A stretch of DNA of 64,000 nucleotides from Nocardioides cavernae (GTDB lineage Bacteria > Actinomycetota > Actinomycetes > Propionibacteriales > Nocardioidaceae). A model generated the notes under the pieces. That model saw nothing but the letters and a program-made list of their open reading frames with translations. It was not told where the DNA came from and ran no database searches. How positions within the stretch are numbered: the stretch's first letter is position 1; every line of letters starts with the position of its first letter. The stretch lies in NCBI RefSeq assembly GCF_016907475.1, contig NZ_JAFBCA010000001.1, positions 3,782,001 through 3,846,000 on the forward strand, read 5' to 3'. The position numbers and the translations under genes were made by a program. Positions 25,413 to 34,936 of this stretch are shown piece by piece.

Positions 25413-26729
25413 TCAGCGGCCGGCGGAGGTGACCGAGGTGTCGTCGGCGGCGGCGTCCGACCCCGGGGCGAGCACTGTCACGAGCACGGTCTCGATCTTG
25501 TTGCGGCGGCCGGTGGCGCGCTCGGCCTCAAGCCGCAGGCCGTGGCACTCCACGACCGACCCGGGGAGCGGGACCTTGCCGAGGTGCTTCGCCATCAGCC
25601 CGCCGACGCTGTCGACGTCGTCGTCCTCGACGTCGAAGCCGACCAGCTCGTCGAGGTCGTCGACCGGGTAGCGCGAGGACACCCGCATGGCGCCGCCCTC
25701 GAGGTGCTCGACCTCGACCTCCTCGGCGTCGTACTCGTCGGTGATCTCGCCGACGATCTCCTCCAGCACGTCCTCGATCGTGATCAGCCCGGCCGTGCCG
25801 CCGTACTCGTCGACGACCACCGCGATGTGCTGGCGCCGGGCCTGCAGCTCGGTGAGCAGGGCGTCGACGGGCTTGGAGTCGGGGACGTAGTGGACCGGCC
25901 GCATGACCTCGTCGACGCGCTGGGTGAACTCCACGTCGGGGGCCTCGAAGTCGCGGCGGACGAGGTCCTTGAGGTAGGCCATGCCCACGATGTCGTCGAG
26001 GTTCTCGTCGATGACCGGGATGCGTGAGTAGCCGCTGCGCAGGAACAGCGACAGCGTCTGGCGGATGTTCTTGTGGCGCTCGATGTAGACGACGTCGGGG
26101 CGCGGGACCATCACCTCGCGGGTGATGGTGTCGCCGAGCTCGAAGACCGAGTGGATCATCTTGCGCTCGCCGGACTCGATGATCGCGCCGGCCTCGGCCA
26201 GGTCGACGAGCTCGCGCAGCTCGGTCTCGGTCGAGAACGGGCCCTCGCTGAAGCCCTTGCCGGGCGTGATCGCGTTGCCCAGCAGGATCAGCAGCGCCGG
26301 GATCGGCCCGAGGATCGTCGTCACCAGGGAGAGCGGGCCCGCCGACGCCAGCGCCACGCGTACGTCGTGCTGGCGGCCGATGGTGCGCGGGGCGACGCCG
26401 ATGACGACGAAGGACACCACCAGCATCACGCCGATCGTGGTGAGGAACGTCGGGACGGGCGAGCCCTGATAAGCGTCGCGCGCCCACGTCGCGACCAGCA
26501 CGATCGCGCTGATCTCGCACAGCAGGCGCATCAGCAGCGCGGTGTTGAGGTAGCGCGCGGGGTCGTCGAGAAGCTTGACCAGGCGCACCGCGCCGGGACG
26601 GCCCTCGGCCTTGAGCTCCTCCGCACGGGCGCGCGAGAAGCCGCCGAGGGCGGCGTCGGCGGCCGAGAAGAGCCCGGCGAGCACGACCAGCAGTGCGGCC
26701 GAGCCGAGCTGCCAGATGTCAGCAGTCAT
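25413..26729 (-). CDS. CNNM/CBS-domain membrane protein (CorC/HlyC family)
   Basis: A 438-residue member of the hemolysin/CorC family linked to magnesium and metal-ion transport. An N-terminal DUF21/CNNM membrane part has about four helices (to residue 150) with [10 protein letters not shown] after the first, then [14 protein letters not shown] motif [20 protein letters not shown], a CBS pair (about 200-320; [22 protein letters not shown] at its core), and a C-terminal CorC_HlyC domain with [16 protein letters not shown]. It follows ybeY with a one-base gap and belongs to the phoH-ybeY operon. Confidence 0.9.
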   Translation of the reverse strand: MTADIWQLGSAALLVVLAGLFSAADAALGGFSRARAEELKAEGRPGAVRLVKLLDDPARYLNTALLMRLLCEISAIVLVATWARDAYQGSPVPTFLTTIGVMLVVSFVVIGVAPRTIGRQHDVRVALASAGPLSLVTTILGPIPALLILLGNAITPGKGFSEGPFSTETELRELVDLAEAGAIIESGERKMIHSVFELGDTITREVMVPRPDVVYIERHKNIRQTLSLFLRSGYSRIPVIDENLDDIVGMAYLKDLVRRDFEAPDVEFTQRVDEVMRPVHYVPDSKPVDALLTELQARRQHIAVVVDEYGGTAGLITIEDVLEEIVGEITDEYDAEEVEVEHLEGGAMRVSSRYPVDDLDELVGFDVEDDDVDSVGGLMAKHLGKVPLPGSVVECHGLRLEAERATGRRNKIETVLVTVLAPGSDAAADDTSVTSAGR

Positions 26730-26730
26730 G

Positions 26731-27192
26731 TCAGGCAGGCTCGGCCGACGCGCGCCACTTCTCCAGCAGCTCGCCCTGCAACCCGAACATCACCGCGTGC
26801 TCCTCGGGCTCGGCGTGGTCGTAGCCGAGGAGGTGGAGGATGCCGTGGACGGTCAGCAGGTCGATCTCGGCCTCGCGTCCGTGCCCGGCCTCCTCGCCCT
26901 GCCGCTCGGCCACCGCCGGGGCCAGCACCAGGTCGCCGAGCACGCCCTCCTCGGGCTCCTCGTTGACCTTGCCGGGGCGCAGCTCGTCCATCGGGAAGGC
27001 CAGCACGTCGGTGGGGCCCTCCTTCTCCATCCACTGGCCGTTGAGCTCGGCGATGGTGTCCTCGTCGACCGCCTTGATGCACAGCTCGGCCTGCGGATGC
27101 ACGCGCATCTGGTCCATCACGAAGCGCGCCAGCCGCGAGAGGCGGCGCACGTCGAAGTCGAGGCCGGACTCGTTGAGGACCTCGATGCTCAT
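26731..27192 (-). CDS. ybeY: Endoribonuclease YbeY
   Basis: A 153-residue metal-dependent rRNA maturation factor. The zinc-binding signature HGILHLLGYDH is present near residue 115, with the upstream strand LNGQWMEKEGPTDVLAFPMD. Length is as usual. Start at 27192 overlaps the end of phoH by four bases, and the CBS-domain protein follows at once, so the three are translationally coupled. A conserved arrangement in actinobacteria. Confidence 0.94.
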   Translation of the reverse strand: MSIEVLNESGLDFDVRRLSRLARFVMDQMRVHPQAELCIKAVDEDTIAELNGQWMEKEGPTDVLAFPMDELRPGKVNEEPEEGVLGDLVLAPAVAERQGEEAGHGREAEIDLLTVHGILHLLGYDHAEPEEHAVMFGLQGELLEKWRASAEPA

Positions 27193-28217
27193 CGAGGGCT
27201 CCGCTCGGTCTTCTTCGGGCCCGGGCGCTCGTTGTCGGAGTCGAAGACCTCGTAGGCCTCCACGATGCGACCCACGAGGCGGTGGCGCACGACGTCGGTG
27301 CCGGTGAGGCGGCAGAAGGTGATGTCGTCGACGCCGTCGAGGATGCCCTCGACGACCCGCAGGCCCGACTTCGTGCCGGACGGCAGGTCGACCTGGCTGG
27401 TGTCGCCGGTGACGACGATGCGCGAGCCGAAGCCGAGGCGGGTGAGGAACATCTTCATCTGCTCGGGCGTGGTGTTCTGCGCCTCGTCGAGGATGATGAA
27501 CGAGTCGTTGAGCGACCGGCCGCGCAGGAACGCCAACGGGGCGACCTCGATGGTGCCGGCGGCGAGCAGCTTGGGGATCGTCTCGGGATCGACCATGTCG
27601 TGCAGTGCGTCGTAGAGCGGGCGCAGGTAGGGGTCGATCTTCTCGCTGAGCGTGCCGGGCAGGAACCCGAGCCGCTCGCCCGCCTCGACGGCCGGGCGGC
27701 TGAGGATGATCCGGTTGACCTCCTTGGCCTGCAGCGCCTGCACGGCCTTGGCCATCGCGAGATAGGTCTTGCCGGTGCCGGCCGGGCCGATGCCGAAGGT
27801 GATCGTGCTCTTGTCGATCGACTCGACGTAGCGCTTCTGGTTGACCGTCTTGGGCCGGATCGTGCGACCGCGGTTGGACAGGATGTTGAGGCTCAGCACG
27901 TCGGCCGGGCGCTCCTGCGTCTCGGTGCGCAGCATCTGGATGATCCGCTCGACCGTCTCGCCGGTGACGCCCTGGCCGGTGCGGACCAGCGTCACGATCT
28001 CGTCGAGGAGGCGCTCGGCGGTGGCGACCTCGGCCGACTCGCCGGCGAGCGTGATGCGATTGCCACGGACGTGGACGCTGGCGTCGAAGGCCCGCTCGAT
28101 CAGCCGGAGGTGCTCGTCTCCCGGGCCCAGGACCGACACCATGTCGATGCTGTTGGGGACGACCACGGTGTGGGTCGGTCGCTCCTGGGAGGAGCCTGGC
28201 TGGTTCGTCGCAGTCAT
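27189..28217 (-). CDS. phoH: PhoH family ATPase
   Basis: A 342-residue PhoH-like protein with an N-terminal KH-like domain (about 20-100; DEHLRLIERAFDASVHVRGN) and a C-terminal ATPase domain with Walker A GPAGTGKTYLA and Walker B SFIILDEAQN. PhoH proteins of this type work with YbeY in RNA processing. ATG at 28217 gives MTATNQPGSSQERPTH; a further in-frame ATG at 28265 would add 16 residues with no better ribosome site. It overlaps ybeY by four bases. Confidence 0.92.
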   Translation of the reverse strand: MTATNQPGSSQERPTHTVVVPNSIDMVSVLGPGDEHLRLIERAFDASVHVRGNRITLAGESAEVATAERLLDEIVTLVRTGQGVTGETVERIIQMLRTETQERPADVLSLNILSNRGRTIRPKTVNQKRYVESIDKSTITFGIGPAGTGKTYLAMAKAVQALQAKEVNRIILSRPAVEAGERLGFLPGTLSEKIDPYLRPLYDALHDMVDPETIPKLLAAGTIEVAPLAFLRGRSLNDSFIILDEAQNTTPEQMKMFLTRLGFGSRIVVTGDTSQVDLPSGTKSGLRVVEGILDGVDDITFCRLTGTDVVRHRLVGRIVEAYEVFDSDNERPGPKKTERSPR

Positions 28218-28313
28218 GGATGCCCGTGCGGGCGGCCTTCCGGGTCGGTGGTAGAGCCCCACCATGCTACCGAGCCGGCCACGCGCGGCCCACCTGACGT
28301 GGGGTGGCCCCCG

Positions 28314-29567
28314 TCAGGGGCGGGTGACCTGCAGCATCCCGAGGCACATCTCGTCGGTCGTGCCCTCGCCCCACACCACGTAGCGGTCGGGCTGACCCTC
28401 GAAGGACGGCAGCTTGTCGCGCAGCCACTGGACGTGGCGGCAGGTCACCTTGACCTGCTGGAAGGGCTCGAGCCGGATCGGGTCGATCGGGCGGCTGCCC
28501 TGGTCGTCGAAGTCCCAGACGGGGATGTCGAGGATGGTCCGCGCCTGCGGGGTGCCCGGGTTGACCTCGATCTTCAGGGAGCGGCCCAGCAGGTGCATGT
28601 GCCCGGCCACGCCGTGGATGGTGATCGGCTCGCCGAGGGTGCGCACGCACGACTGGACCTCGCCGGCGCGCGGCTCGCCACCGCACAGGAGGTGGAGGAG
28701 GTCGGCGGTGTTGCCCTCCGAGCCGAAGCGCTCCTTGACGTCAGCGAGCGACGCGGCGCGGTCGCACAGCTCTCCGTCGGAGTGCTTCGGCCGGCACGGC
28801 AGCTCCACGGGCGCGGGCAGCAGCATGGTGCTGAGCGCCTCGTAGTCCCTCGTGCCGGGCGCGAGCCGCAGCTGGGCGGCGGAGGTGTCGGGCTGCTGCC
28901 CGGCGAGCAGGTTGTAGTGGACCTGCATCACGATCCGGCTGCCCTTGCGCAGGCGGATGCCGTAGCCGGGCTTGGTGACCGACTCCTTGCCGCCCGGGGC
29001 CCACGCGCCGATCCACGAGGACCGGTCGACGTTCTGGAAGCGATCGAGCCCGGTGCCGCCGAAGCAGGTCCAGCCCTCGTCCTCCTCCGCCGCGTCCTTG
29101 GCCTCGGCGGCCGCGACCTGCCGGGGCGGGACCTGGAACAGGATGACGTGGTGCACCACGTCGGGGTTGCCGGGCAGCACCTGCGTGCCGGTGAGCCAGG
29201 TGTCCTGGTCGAGCTCGGGGTCGAGCAGGAAGCACCGGTAGTCGTCGGTGCCGGTGCCGTAGGGCGCGGACGGCGTGTAGGCGCCCGGCATCGCGATCGT
29301 CGTACGCGTCTCACCCGCGCGCAGGCGTCGGGACCTCGCCGGCTCGGCGTAGTGGCCGCTGTGCCCGGCCTGCCCGCTCTGCGCGGCCTCCTCGGCGTCC
29401 GCAGTGGACGCGCTCGTCGGGGAGTCCGCGGGCTGGGTGGCCGTCTGGTCGGCGTCGCCGGAGCCGTCGCTGCCGCTGCAGGCGGACAGGGCGAGGAGCC
29501 CGGCGGCGAGCAGGGCCGCGAGCGCGGGGCGGGTGCGGGACGGCAGGAAGGGCACACGGAGGGACAT
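28314..29567 (-). CDS. Copper type II monooxygenase-like lipoprotein (PHM/DBM fold)
   Basis: A 417-residue lipoprotein (lipobox LSAC, Cys30) with a Ser/Thr/Ala linker and two beta-sandwich domains that look like peptidylglycine or dopamine beta-monooxygenase. The full copper ligand set is in place. CuH site: His139 and His140 in DVVHHVILFQ and His217 in VMQVHYN. CuM site: His323 and His325 in GHMHLLGRS and Met407 in TDEMCLG. Extra cysteines (such as WTCFGG, LPCRP, ELCD, VTCRH) may form disulfides. It follows the HIT gene by six bases and precedes phoH, a place where this gene is not normally found. Substrate unknown; the enzyme is predicted to act outside the membrane. Confidence 0.8.
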   Translation of the reverse strand: MSLRVPFLPSRTRPALAALLAAGLLALSACSGSDGSGDADQTATQPADSPTSASTADAEEAAQSGQAGHSGHYAEPARSRRLRAGETRTTIAMPGAYTPSAPYGTGTDDYRCFLLDPELDQDTWLTGTQVLPGNPDVVHHVILFQVPPRQVAAAEAKDAAEEDEGWTCFGGTGLDRFQNVDRSSWIGAWAPGGKESVTKPGYGIRLRKGSRIVMQVHYNLLAGQQPDTSAAQLRLAPGTRDYEALSTMLLPAPVELPCRPKHSDGELCDRAASLADVKERFGSEGNTADLLHLLCGGEPRAGEVQSCVRTLGEPITIHGVAGHMHLLGRSLKIEVNPGTPQARTILDIPVWDFDDQGSRPIDPIRLEPFQQVKVTCRHVQWLRDKLPSFEGQPDRYVVWGEGTTDEMCLGMLQVTRP

Positions 29568-29573
29568 GGCGGC

Positions 29574-29927
29574 TCAGACCAGCGTCTCGGACATGCGCGG
29601 CGAGCCGCCGAGCACGTGGAGGTGGGTGTGGAACACCGTCTGGCCGGCGCCCGTGCCGGTGTTGGCGATGAGCCGGTAGTCGGCGTTGCCGGACTCCCGG
29701 GCGACCTCGTCGGCCAGCGCGACGAGGTGGCCGATGCTGGCCTTGTCGGCGGCCGCGGAGGCGGCGGCGTTGTCGTGGTGGTCCACCGTGATCACCAGCG
29801 CGTGGAACGGTGCCTGCGGGTTGAGGTCCTTGATCGAGACGGCGTGGTCGTTGCGGCCGAGCACGTCGGCCGGGATCTCGCCGGCGACGATCTTGCAGAA
29901 GATGCAGTCGGGGGCCGTCTCGCTCAT
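29574..29927 (-). CDS. HIT family nucleotide-binding protein
   Basis: A 117-residue histidine triad protein, probably a purine nucleoside phosphoramidase. It starts with the DCIFCKIVAGEIPADVL motif, two cysteines that may bind zinc, and has the catalytic triad HTHLHVLGG near residue 100. Standard HinT length. It belongs to the conserved hrcA-dnaJ-rsmE-HIT-phoH series, here interrupted by a plus-strand lipoprotein gene upstream and the monooxygenase-like gene downstream. Confidence 0.93.
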   Translation of the reverse strand: MSETAPDCIFCKIVAGEIPADVLGRNDHAVSIKDLNPQAPFHALVITVDHHDNAAASAAADKASIGHLVALADEVARESGNADYRLIANTGTGAGQTVFHTHLHVLGGSPRMSETLV

Positions 29928-30001
29928 GGCGCCAGCCTAGGCTCTGGCGGCGCGGCGTGGGACCGGAAACGGTGGCCGCGCCTCGCACTACCGTGGCGAT
30001 C

Positions 30002-30976
30002 ATGACCTTCCCCTCCACTCCTCGACCGGCTCGCGCCCGCGCCGTACGACGCTGGGCGGGCGTCGCGGCCGTCGTCGTGGCGAGCAGCCTGGCCCTCGCC
30101 GGGTGCAGCGACGACCCGACGCCGGTCTCCGACGACACGGGCACGGCGACCGAGGAGCCGCAGCCCTCGGAGACCGGGTCCGACGCCGGGCAGGAGTCCG
30201 ACCCGTCGTCCCCGACCGAGTCACCGGCCGAGTCCCCGTCGGAGCCTGCGTCCGGCACCGCGGTCCCGGTCTACTTCGCGGGCGACGGCCCCGGCGGGCG
30301 CACCGTCCTGTTCCGCGAGTTCCAGCGCGTCGAGGGCGACCCGCTGACCGAGGCCGCCCGGCTCGTCGCCGGCGGCGGCCAGCCCGTCGACCCGGACTAC
30401 CGCACCCTCTGGCCGGGCGTGGAGATCAGCTCGGTCCAGGCGACCGACGGGGTCCTCCTCGTCGAGATCCCCTCCGACGGGTTCACCGACCGCCCCGACG
30501 GGATGTCGAGGCGCGACGCCAGGCTCGCCGTCCAGCAGCTCGTGTACACGCTCCAAGGCGTGCAGCAGGAGCGCGTGCCGGTGCAGGTGCAGCGCGAGGG
30601 CGGCGCGCCTCTCTTCGGGCTGCCGACCGGGACGCCGTTCGAGGCGGCCGGGGCGCTGCGCACCCTCAACCTCGTCAACATCACCTCTCCCGCCGAGGGC
30701 GACACCGTCAGCGGCGACACCCTGACCGTGACGGGGGTGGCCAACTCCTTCGAGGCCAGCGGGCCCTGCCGACTCCTGCAAGGTGGCAAGGAGATCGCGC
30801 TCGAGGGCTACCAGTCGGCGGGCTGGATGGAGGACCGGCTGTTCCCGTTCGAGGTCGACCTCCCGCTCGGCGACGTCTCCGGCGAGGTGGTCGTGCAGTG
30901 CGAGACCGACGACCCCACGGGGGGCACCGAGGGCCCCGGCCCGGCCGTCGACACGAAGACGATCACCGTGGAGTGA
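30002..30976 (+). CDS. GerMN and Gmad2 domain lipoprotein
   Basis: A 324-residue lipoprotein (lipobox LALAGC, Cys35), with a Ser/Glu/Pro-rich linker to about residue 80. A GerMN domain follows (about 85-200: VPVYFAGDGPGG, FREFQRVEGDPLTEAARLV, ARLAVQQLVYTLQG) and then a Gmad2-type immunoglobulin-like domain (220-324: ITSPAEGDTVSGDTLTVTGV and EVVVQCETDD). These domains are named from sporulation proteins, but the pair is common in non-sporulating actinobacteria as envelope lipoproteins. ATG at 30002 gives a proper signal peptide. It is inserted in opposite orientation between rsmE and the HIT gene. Confidence 0.85.
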   Translation: MTFPSTPRPARARAVRRWAGVAAVVVASSLALAGCSDDPTPVSDDTGTATEEPQPSETGSDAGQESDPSSPTESPAESPSEPASGTAVPVYFAGDGPGGRTVLFREFQRVEGDPLTEAARLVAGGGQPVDPDYRTLWPGVEISSVQATDGVLLVEIPSDGFTDRPDGMSRRDARLAVQQLVYTLQGVQQERVPVQVQREGGAPLFGLPTGTPFEAAGALRTLNLVNITSPAEGDTVSGDTLTVTGVANSFEASGPCRLLQGGKEIALEGYQSAGWMEDRLFPFEVDLPLGDVSGEVVVQCETDDPTGGTEGPGPAVDTKTITVE

Positions 30977-30987
30977 CGACGCGCCGA

Positions 30988-31728
30988 TCAGGCCCAGCGG
31001 GAGGTTCGGGCCAGCACCGCGGCGACGGCGACCACACCGGCGGTGGAGGTGCGCAGCACCTCGGCCCCGAGGCGTACGACGTGGGCGCCGGCGTCGGCCA
31101 GCACCGTCAGCTCGTCGGGGCTGATGCCGCCCTCCGGTCCCACCACGAGCACGACCCGGCCTGCTTCGGGGACCACCAGCGCGCCCAGCGGCAAGGTGGC
31201 GTTCTCGTGCAGCACCAGCGCGAGGTCGGCCTCCGCGACGAGGGCCGCGAGGTCGGCCGTGGACGCCAGCGGGGTGACGGTGGGCAGCCACGAGCGGCGC
31301 GACTGCTTGGCCGCCTCGCGGGCGGTGGCCTGCCACTTCGCGTGGGACTTCGTCGCTCGCTCGCCCTTCCAGACCGCGACCGAGCGCGATGCGGCCCACG
31401 GCACGATGCGGTCGACGCCGACCTCGGTGAGGACCTCGACCGCGAGCTCGCCGCGCTCCCCCTTGGGGAGCGCCTGCACGACGGTGATGGCCGGCTCCGG
31501 GCGGGGCTCCTGCGCGACGGACTCGACGGTGACGGAGAAGACCCGCTTGCCCGTCGACGCCACCGACCCCGTGGCCGAGGTGCCCCGGCCGTCGGTGAGG
31601 ACGACCTGCTCACCCTCGCGGAGGCGTCGTACGGCGACCGCGTGGTGCGCCTCGTCGCCGGTCACCTCGACGAGCGTGCCGGGCGATGCTCCGTCGAGGG
31701 ACTCGACGAGGTGGACCGGGAGCGACAC
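30988..31728 (-). CDS. rsmE: 16S rRNA (uracil-1498-N3)-methyltransferase
   Basis: SPOUT-class enzyme methylating U1498 of 16S rRNA. The 246-residue protein shows an N-terminal PUA-like domain (HAVAVRRLREGEQVVLTDGRG) and knot motifs VVLVVGPEGGISPDEL and RLGAEVLRTSTAG near the C-terminus. Usual length. It ends the hrcA-dnaJ-rsmE operon, five bases after the dnaJ stop, and may be induced with it. Confidence 0.95.
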   Translation of the reverse strand: MSLPVHLVESLDGASPGTLVEVTGDEAHHAVAVRRLREGEQVVLTDGRGTSATGSVASTGKRVFSVTVESVAQEPRPEPAITVVQALPKGERGELAVEVLTEVGVDRIVPWAASRSVAVWKGERATKSHAKWQATAREAAKQSRRSWLPTVTPLASTADLAALVAEADLALVLHENATLPLGALVVPEAGRVVLVVGPEGGISPDELTVLADAGAHVVRLGAEVLRTSTAGVVAVAAVLARTSRWA

Positions 31729-31733
31729 CCCGC

Positions 31734-32903
31734 TCAGCCCTGGAAGGCGTCGCGCAGCCGACCGAACATCGACTTGTGCGGCGCCTCGTTCTTGCCGTCG
31801 GGCTGCTCCTCGCCACGGATCGCTGCGAGCTCGCGCAGCAGCTCCTCCTGGCGAGGGTCGAGGCGGGTGGGGGTCTCCACGGCGATGCTGACGACGAGGT
31901 CGCCACGACCGCCGCGCAGGCTCGGCACGCCGAAGCCGCGGACCACCTGCTCGCTGCCCGACTGCGTGCCGGGGCGGATGTCGAGGTCGTACGTCGTCAC
32001 GGTCTCCGAGGACTCGTCGGACGCGGCGGGCAGGTCGGCCTCGAGCAGCGGCAGCGTGAGCTGGGTGCCGAGGGCGGCCGCCGACATCGGCAGCGAGATC
32101 GTGGTGTGGAGGTCGTTGCCGTGGCGGGTGAAGGTGGGGTGCGGCTCGACGTGGATCTCGACGTAGAGGTCACCGGCCGGGCCGCCGCCGGGGCCGACCT
32201 CGCCCTGGCCGGTGAGCTGGACGCGGGTGCCGTGGTCGACACCGGCGGGGATCTTGACCGTCAGGGTGCGGCGCGAACGCACCCGGCCATCGCCCGAGCA
32301 CTCACGGCAGGGGTCCGGGATGATCGAGCCGTAGCCGCGGCAGGCCGCGCACGGGCGCAGCGTGCGGATCTCGCCGAGGAACGATCGCTGGACCACGGCG
32401 ACCTCGCCCTGGCCGTGGCAGGTCTCGCAGGTGGTGGGCGAGGTGCCGGGGGCGGTGCCCTGGCCCTCGCAGGCCTCGCAGCGCAGCGCGGTGTCGACCT
32501 TGAGGTCGCGGGTGACGCCGAAGCCGGCCTCGGCGAGCTCGACGTCGAGCCGGATCAGCGCGTCCTGGCCGCGCCGGGCGCGCGATCGCGGGCCACGGGT
32601 CTGCCCGCCGCCGGCGGCACCGCCACCGAAGAACGCGTCCATGATGTCGGTGAAGCTGAAGCCCTGCCCGGCGCCGCCGAAGCCCTGGCTGAAGGCGTCG
32701 CCGCCACGGTCGTAGGCCGCACGCTTGCCGGGGTCGCTCAGCACCTCGTAGGCGCGCGAGACGTCCTTGAACCGCTCCTGCGTCTCCGGGTCGGGGTTGA
32801 CGTCCGGGTGGAGCTGCCGCGCGAGCTTGCGGTAGGCCTTCTTGATGTCGTCGGCGCTCGCGTCACGCGAGACGCCGAGGATGTCGTAGGGGTCCTGGGT
32901 CAC
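31734..32903 (-). CDS. dnaJ: Chaperone protein DnaJ
   Basis: Co-chaperone that stimulates DnaK. At 389 residues it has the J-domain (2-70) with HPD in [13 protein letters not shown], a short Gly/Phe region (70-110), the zinc region with four CxxCxGxG repeats ([32 protein letters not shown], about 145-215) and the C-terminal peptide-binding domains. It is the HrcA-linked DnaJ of actinobacteria. Its start overlaps the end of hrcA by four bases, so it is coupled to the repressor and probably under CIRCE control. Confidence 0.96.
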   Translation of the reverse strand: MTQDPYDILGVSRDASADDIKKAYRKLARQLHPDVNPDPETQERFKDVSRAYEVLSDPGKRAAYDRGGDAFSQGFGGAGQGFSFTDIMDAFFGGGAAGGGQTRGPRSRARRGQDALIRLDVELAEAGFGVTRDLKVDTALRCEACEGQGTAPGTSPTTCETCHGQGEVAVVQRSFLGEIRTLRPCAACRGYGSIIPDPCRECSGDGRVRSRRTLTVKIPAGVDHGTRVQLTGQGEVGPGGGPAGDLYVEIHVEPHPTFTRHGNDLHTTISLPMSAAALGTQLTLPLLEADLPAASDESSETVTTYDLDIRPGTQSGSEQVVRGFGVPSLRGGRGDLVVSIAVETPTRLDPRQEELLRELAAIRGEEQPDGKNEAPHKSMFGRLRDAFQG

Positions 32904-33922
32904 TGGTTTCCTTCATCGAGGATCCGGGAGACGTAGCGCGCGACCGCGCGCACGGCTGCCATGGATCCGGGGTAGTCCATGCGGGTGGGGCCGACGACGC
33001 CCAGGGAGCCGAGGTGGAACTCCTGCGGGCCGTAGCCGGTGGCGACGACGCTCGTGGCCGCGAGCTCGGAGTAGGGGCCCTCGTGGCCGATGCGCACCCT
33101 CAGCGCGTCGGTCCCGGACTCCCCCAGCAGCTTGAGCAGCACGACGTGCTCCTCGAGCGCCTCGAGCAGAGGTCGGACGGCGGTGTCGAAGTCGCCGTAG
33201 CGGGCGAGGTTGGCGGTGCCGCCGACCGCGACCCGCTCGTCGTTGCGGTGGTCGGACATCGCCTCGGTGAGCGCGCCCACGATCGCGCGGGTGGAGTCGG
33301 CCTGCTCGGGGCGTACGCCGTCGGGCAGGTCGCAGAGCGCGATGGCTGCCGCCGCGATCTGCACGCCGACGCTGGCCTGGTTGACCGCGACCCGCAGCTC
33401 GGCGAGGTCGCTGTCGACCACGGGTGCGTCGAGCTCGACGAGGCGCTGCTCGACCCGCCCGGTGCTGAGGATGAGGATCAGCATCACCCGGGTCGGCGTC
33501 AGCGACACCAGCTCGATGTGGCGGACCGTCGAGCGCGAGAGCGTCGGGTACTGCACGATCGCGACCTGGCGGGTGAGCTGGCTGAGCAGCCGGACCGAGC
33601 GCTGCACGACGTCGTCGAGGTCCACCGCCCCGTCGAGCAGCGTCGCGATCGCCCGGCGCTCGGCCGTGCTCATCGGCTTGAGCGTGCCGAGCTTGTCGAC
33701 GAAGAGCCGGTAGCCCTTGTCGGTGGGGACGCGCCCCGCGCTCGTGTGGGGCTGGTGGATGTAGCCCTCGTCCTCGAGCGCCGCCATGTCGTTGCGGACC
33801 GTCGCCGGCGAGACGCCCAGGCCGTGCCGCTCGACGAGCGCCTTGGAGCCGACCGGCTCCTCCGTCGCGACGTAGTCCTCCACGATCGCGCGGAGCACGT
33901 CGAGCTTGCGGTCGTCGACCAT
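32900..33922 (-). CDS. hrcA: Heat-inducible transcription repressor HrcA
   Basis: A 340-residue repressor of class I heat-shock genes. The N-terminal winged helix has [20 protein letters not shown] and [20 protein letters not shown], the classic HrcA signatures; the rest is the GAF-like and dimer domains. AGAGGAG precedes the ATG at 33922. A CIRCE element lies 30-54 bases upstream of the start, so hrcA-dnaJ-rsmE is predicted to be autoregulated and induced when GroEL is titrated. Confidence 0.96.
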   Translation of the reverse strand: MVDDRKLDVLRAIVEDYVATEEPVGSKALVERHGLGVSPATVRNDMAALEDEGYIHQPHTSAGRVPTDKGYRLFVDKLGTLKPMSTAERRAIATLLDGAVDLDDVVQRSVRLLSQLTRQVAIVQYPTLSRSTVRHIELVSLTPTRVMLILILSTGRVEQRLVELDAPVVDSDLAELRVAVNQASVGVQIAAAAIALCDLPDGVRPEQADSTRAIVGALTEAMSDHRNDERVAVGGTANLARYGDFDTAVRPLLEALEEHVVLLKLLGESGTDALRVRIGHEGPYSELAATSVVATGYGPQEFHLGSLGVVGPTRMDYPGSMAAVRAVARYVSRILDEGNQ

Positions 33923-33951
33923 CGAGCCACTCCTCTGCTCATCGCGTTTTC

Positions 33952-33976
33952 TGGCACTCGTTCGCCCGGAGTGCCA
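33952..33976 (-). promoter_or_regulatory. CIRCE operator
   Basis: TGGCACTC, a 9-base spacer and GAGTGCCA form the HrcA-binding inverted repeat; only the outer TTA positions of the consensus differ. It lies upstream of hrcA and 30 bases before the divergent metallo-hydrolase gene, so HrcA could affect both. Confidence 0.9.
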
Positions 33977-34006
33977 AGACTACTAGCAGTCCGTAGGCTC
34001 GCGGTC

Positions 34007-34870
34007 ATGCCCGACGACACCCCTCGGTTCACCGAGGTCGCCCCGCGCGTGTGGGTCGCCCACTACGACTGGATGCACGTCAACATCACGCTGATCGGCG
34101 GGTCCGACGGCCTGCTGATGGTCGACACGCACGGGTCGGCCGCTGAGGCGCGGACCGTCGCCGACGACGTACGCCGCCTCGGCGCGGGTCCGCTGACCGG
34201 GCTGGTCAACACGCACGAGCACTGGGACCACCACTTCGGCAACGCGACGATGGTCGAGCAGTTCGGCGACGTGCCGATCCACGCGACGGACTGGGCGGCC
34301 GAGCACATGGAGGTGTCGTCGGCCCACACCTTCGAGCAGTACGAGCAGGACACCGGCCACCCGCGCCGCGACGAGATCCTCGCGACCACGCTCCGCCTGC
34401 CCACGCGCACCTTCTCCTCCGCGGTCCAGCTCGACCTGGGCGACCGGGCGGTCGAGCTGATCCACCCCGGGCGTGGGCACACGGCCGGCGACCTCGTCGT
34501 ACGCGTGCCGGACGCCGACGTGCTGCTCGGCGGCGACCTGGTCGAGGAGTCCGACCCGCCGTTCATCGGCGACGACTCGTGGCCGCTGGAGTGGCCGTTG
34601 ACCCTCGACCTGGTCCTCGGCCTGATGACCGACGCCACGGTGGTCGTGCCGGGGCACGGGAAGGTCGTCGACAAGGAGTTCGTGCAGGACCAGCGCACCG
34701 AGCTCGGCGTCATCGCCGAGACCATCCGCGACCTCGCCTCCCGTGGGGTGCCGCAGTCCGAGGCCCTCGCCGCCGGCGAGTGGCCGTGGGAGCGCGAGCG
34801 GCTCGGGAGCGCCGTCCAGCTGGGCTACGAGCACCTGCCCCGCAGCCAGAAGCGGCTCCCCCTCATCTAG
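34007..34870 (+). CDS. MBL-fold metallo-hydrolase
   Basis: A 287-residue metallo-beta-lactamase-fold hydrolase. The metal motif HEHWDHH occurs near residue 65 in GLVNTHEHWDHHFGNA; the further ligands are in HPGRGHTAGDLVV, LLGGDLVEES and VVPGHGKVV. The pattern fits the quinoprotein-relay-system/hydroxyacylglutathione hydrolase-like subgroup, with the substrate undefined. ATG at 34007 is the start. The gene is divergent from hrcA and shares the 84-base spacer containing CIRCE. Confidence 0.85.
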   Translation: MPDDTPRFTEVAPRVWVAHYDWMHVNITLIGGSDGLLMVDTHGSAAEARTVADDVRRLGAGPLTGLVNTHEHWDHHFGNATMVEQFGDVPIHATDWAAEHMEVSSAHTFEQYEQDTGHPRRDEILATTLRLPTRTFSSAVQLDLGDRAVELIHPGRGHTAGDLVVRVPDADVLLGGDLVEESDPPFIGDDSWPLEWPLTLDLVLGLMTDATVVVPGHGKVVDKEFVQDQRTELGVIAETIRDLASRGVPQSEALAAGEWPWERERLGSAVQLGYEHLPRSQKRLPLI

Positions 34871-34936
34871 TCGCCCGACCCGGCCCACACCCTCCGGGGG
34901 CTGGTCCCGCGGTGGTCGGCCCAGTAGGACTGGTGC

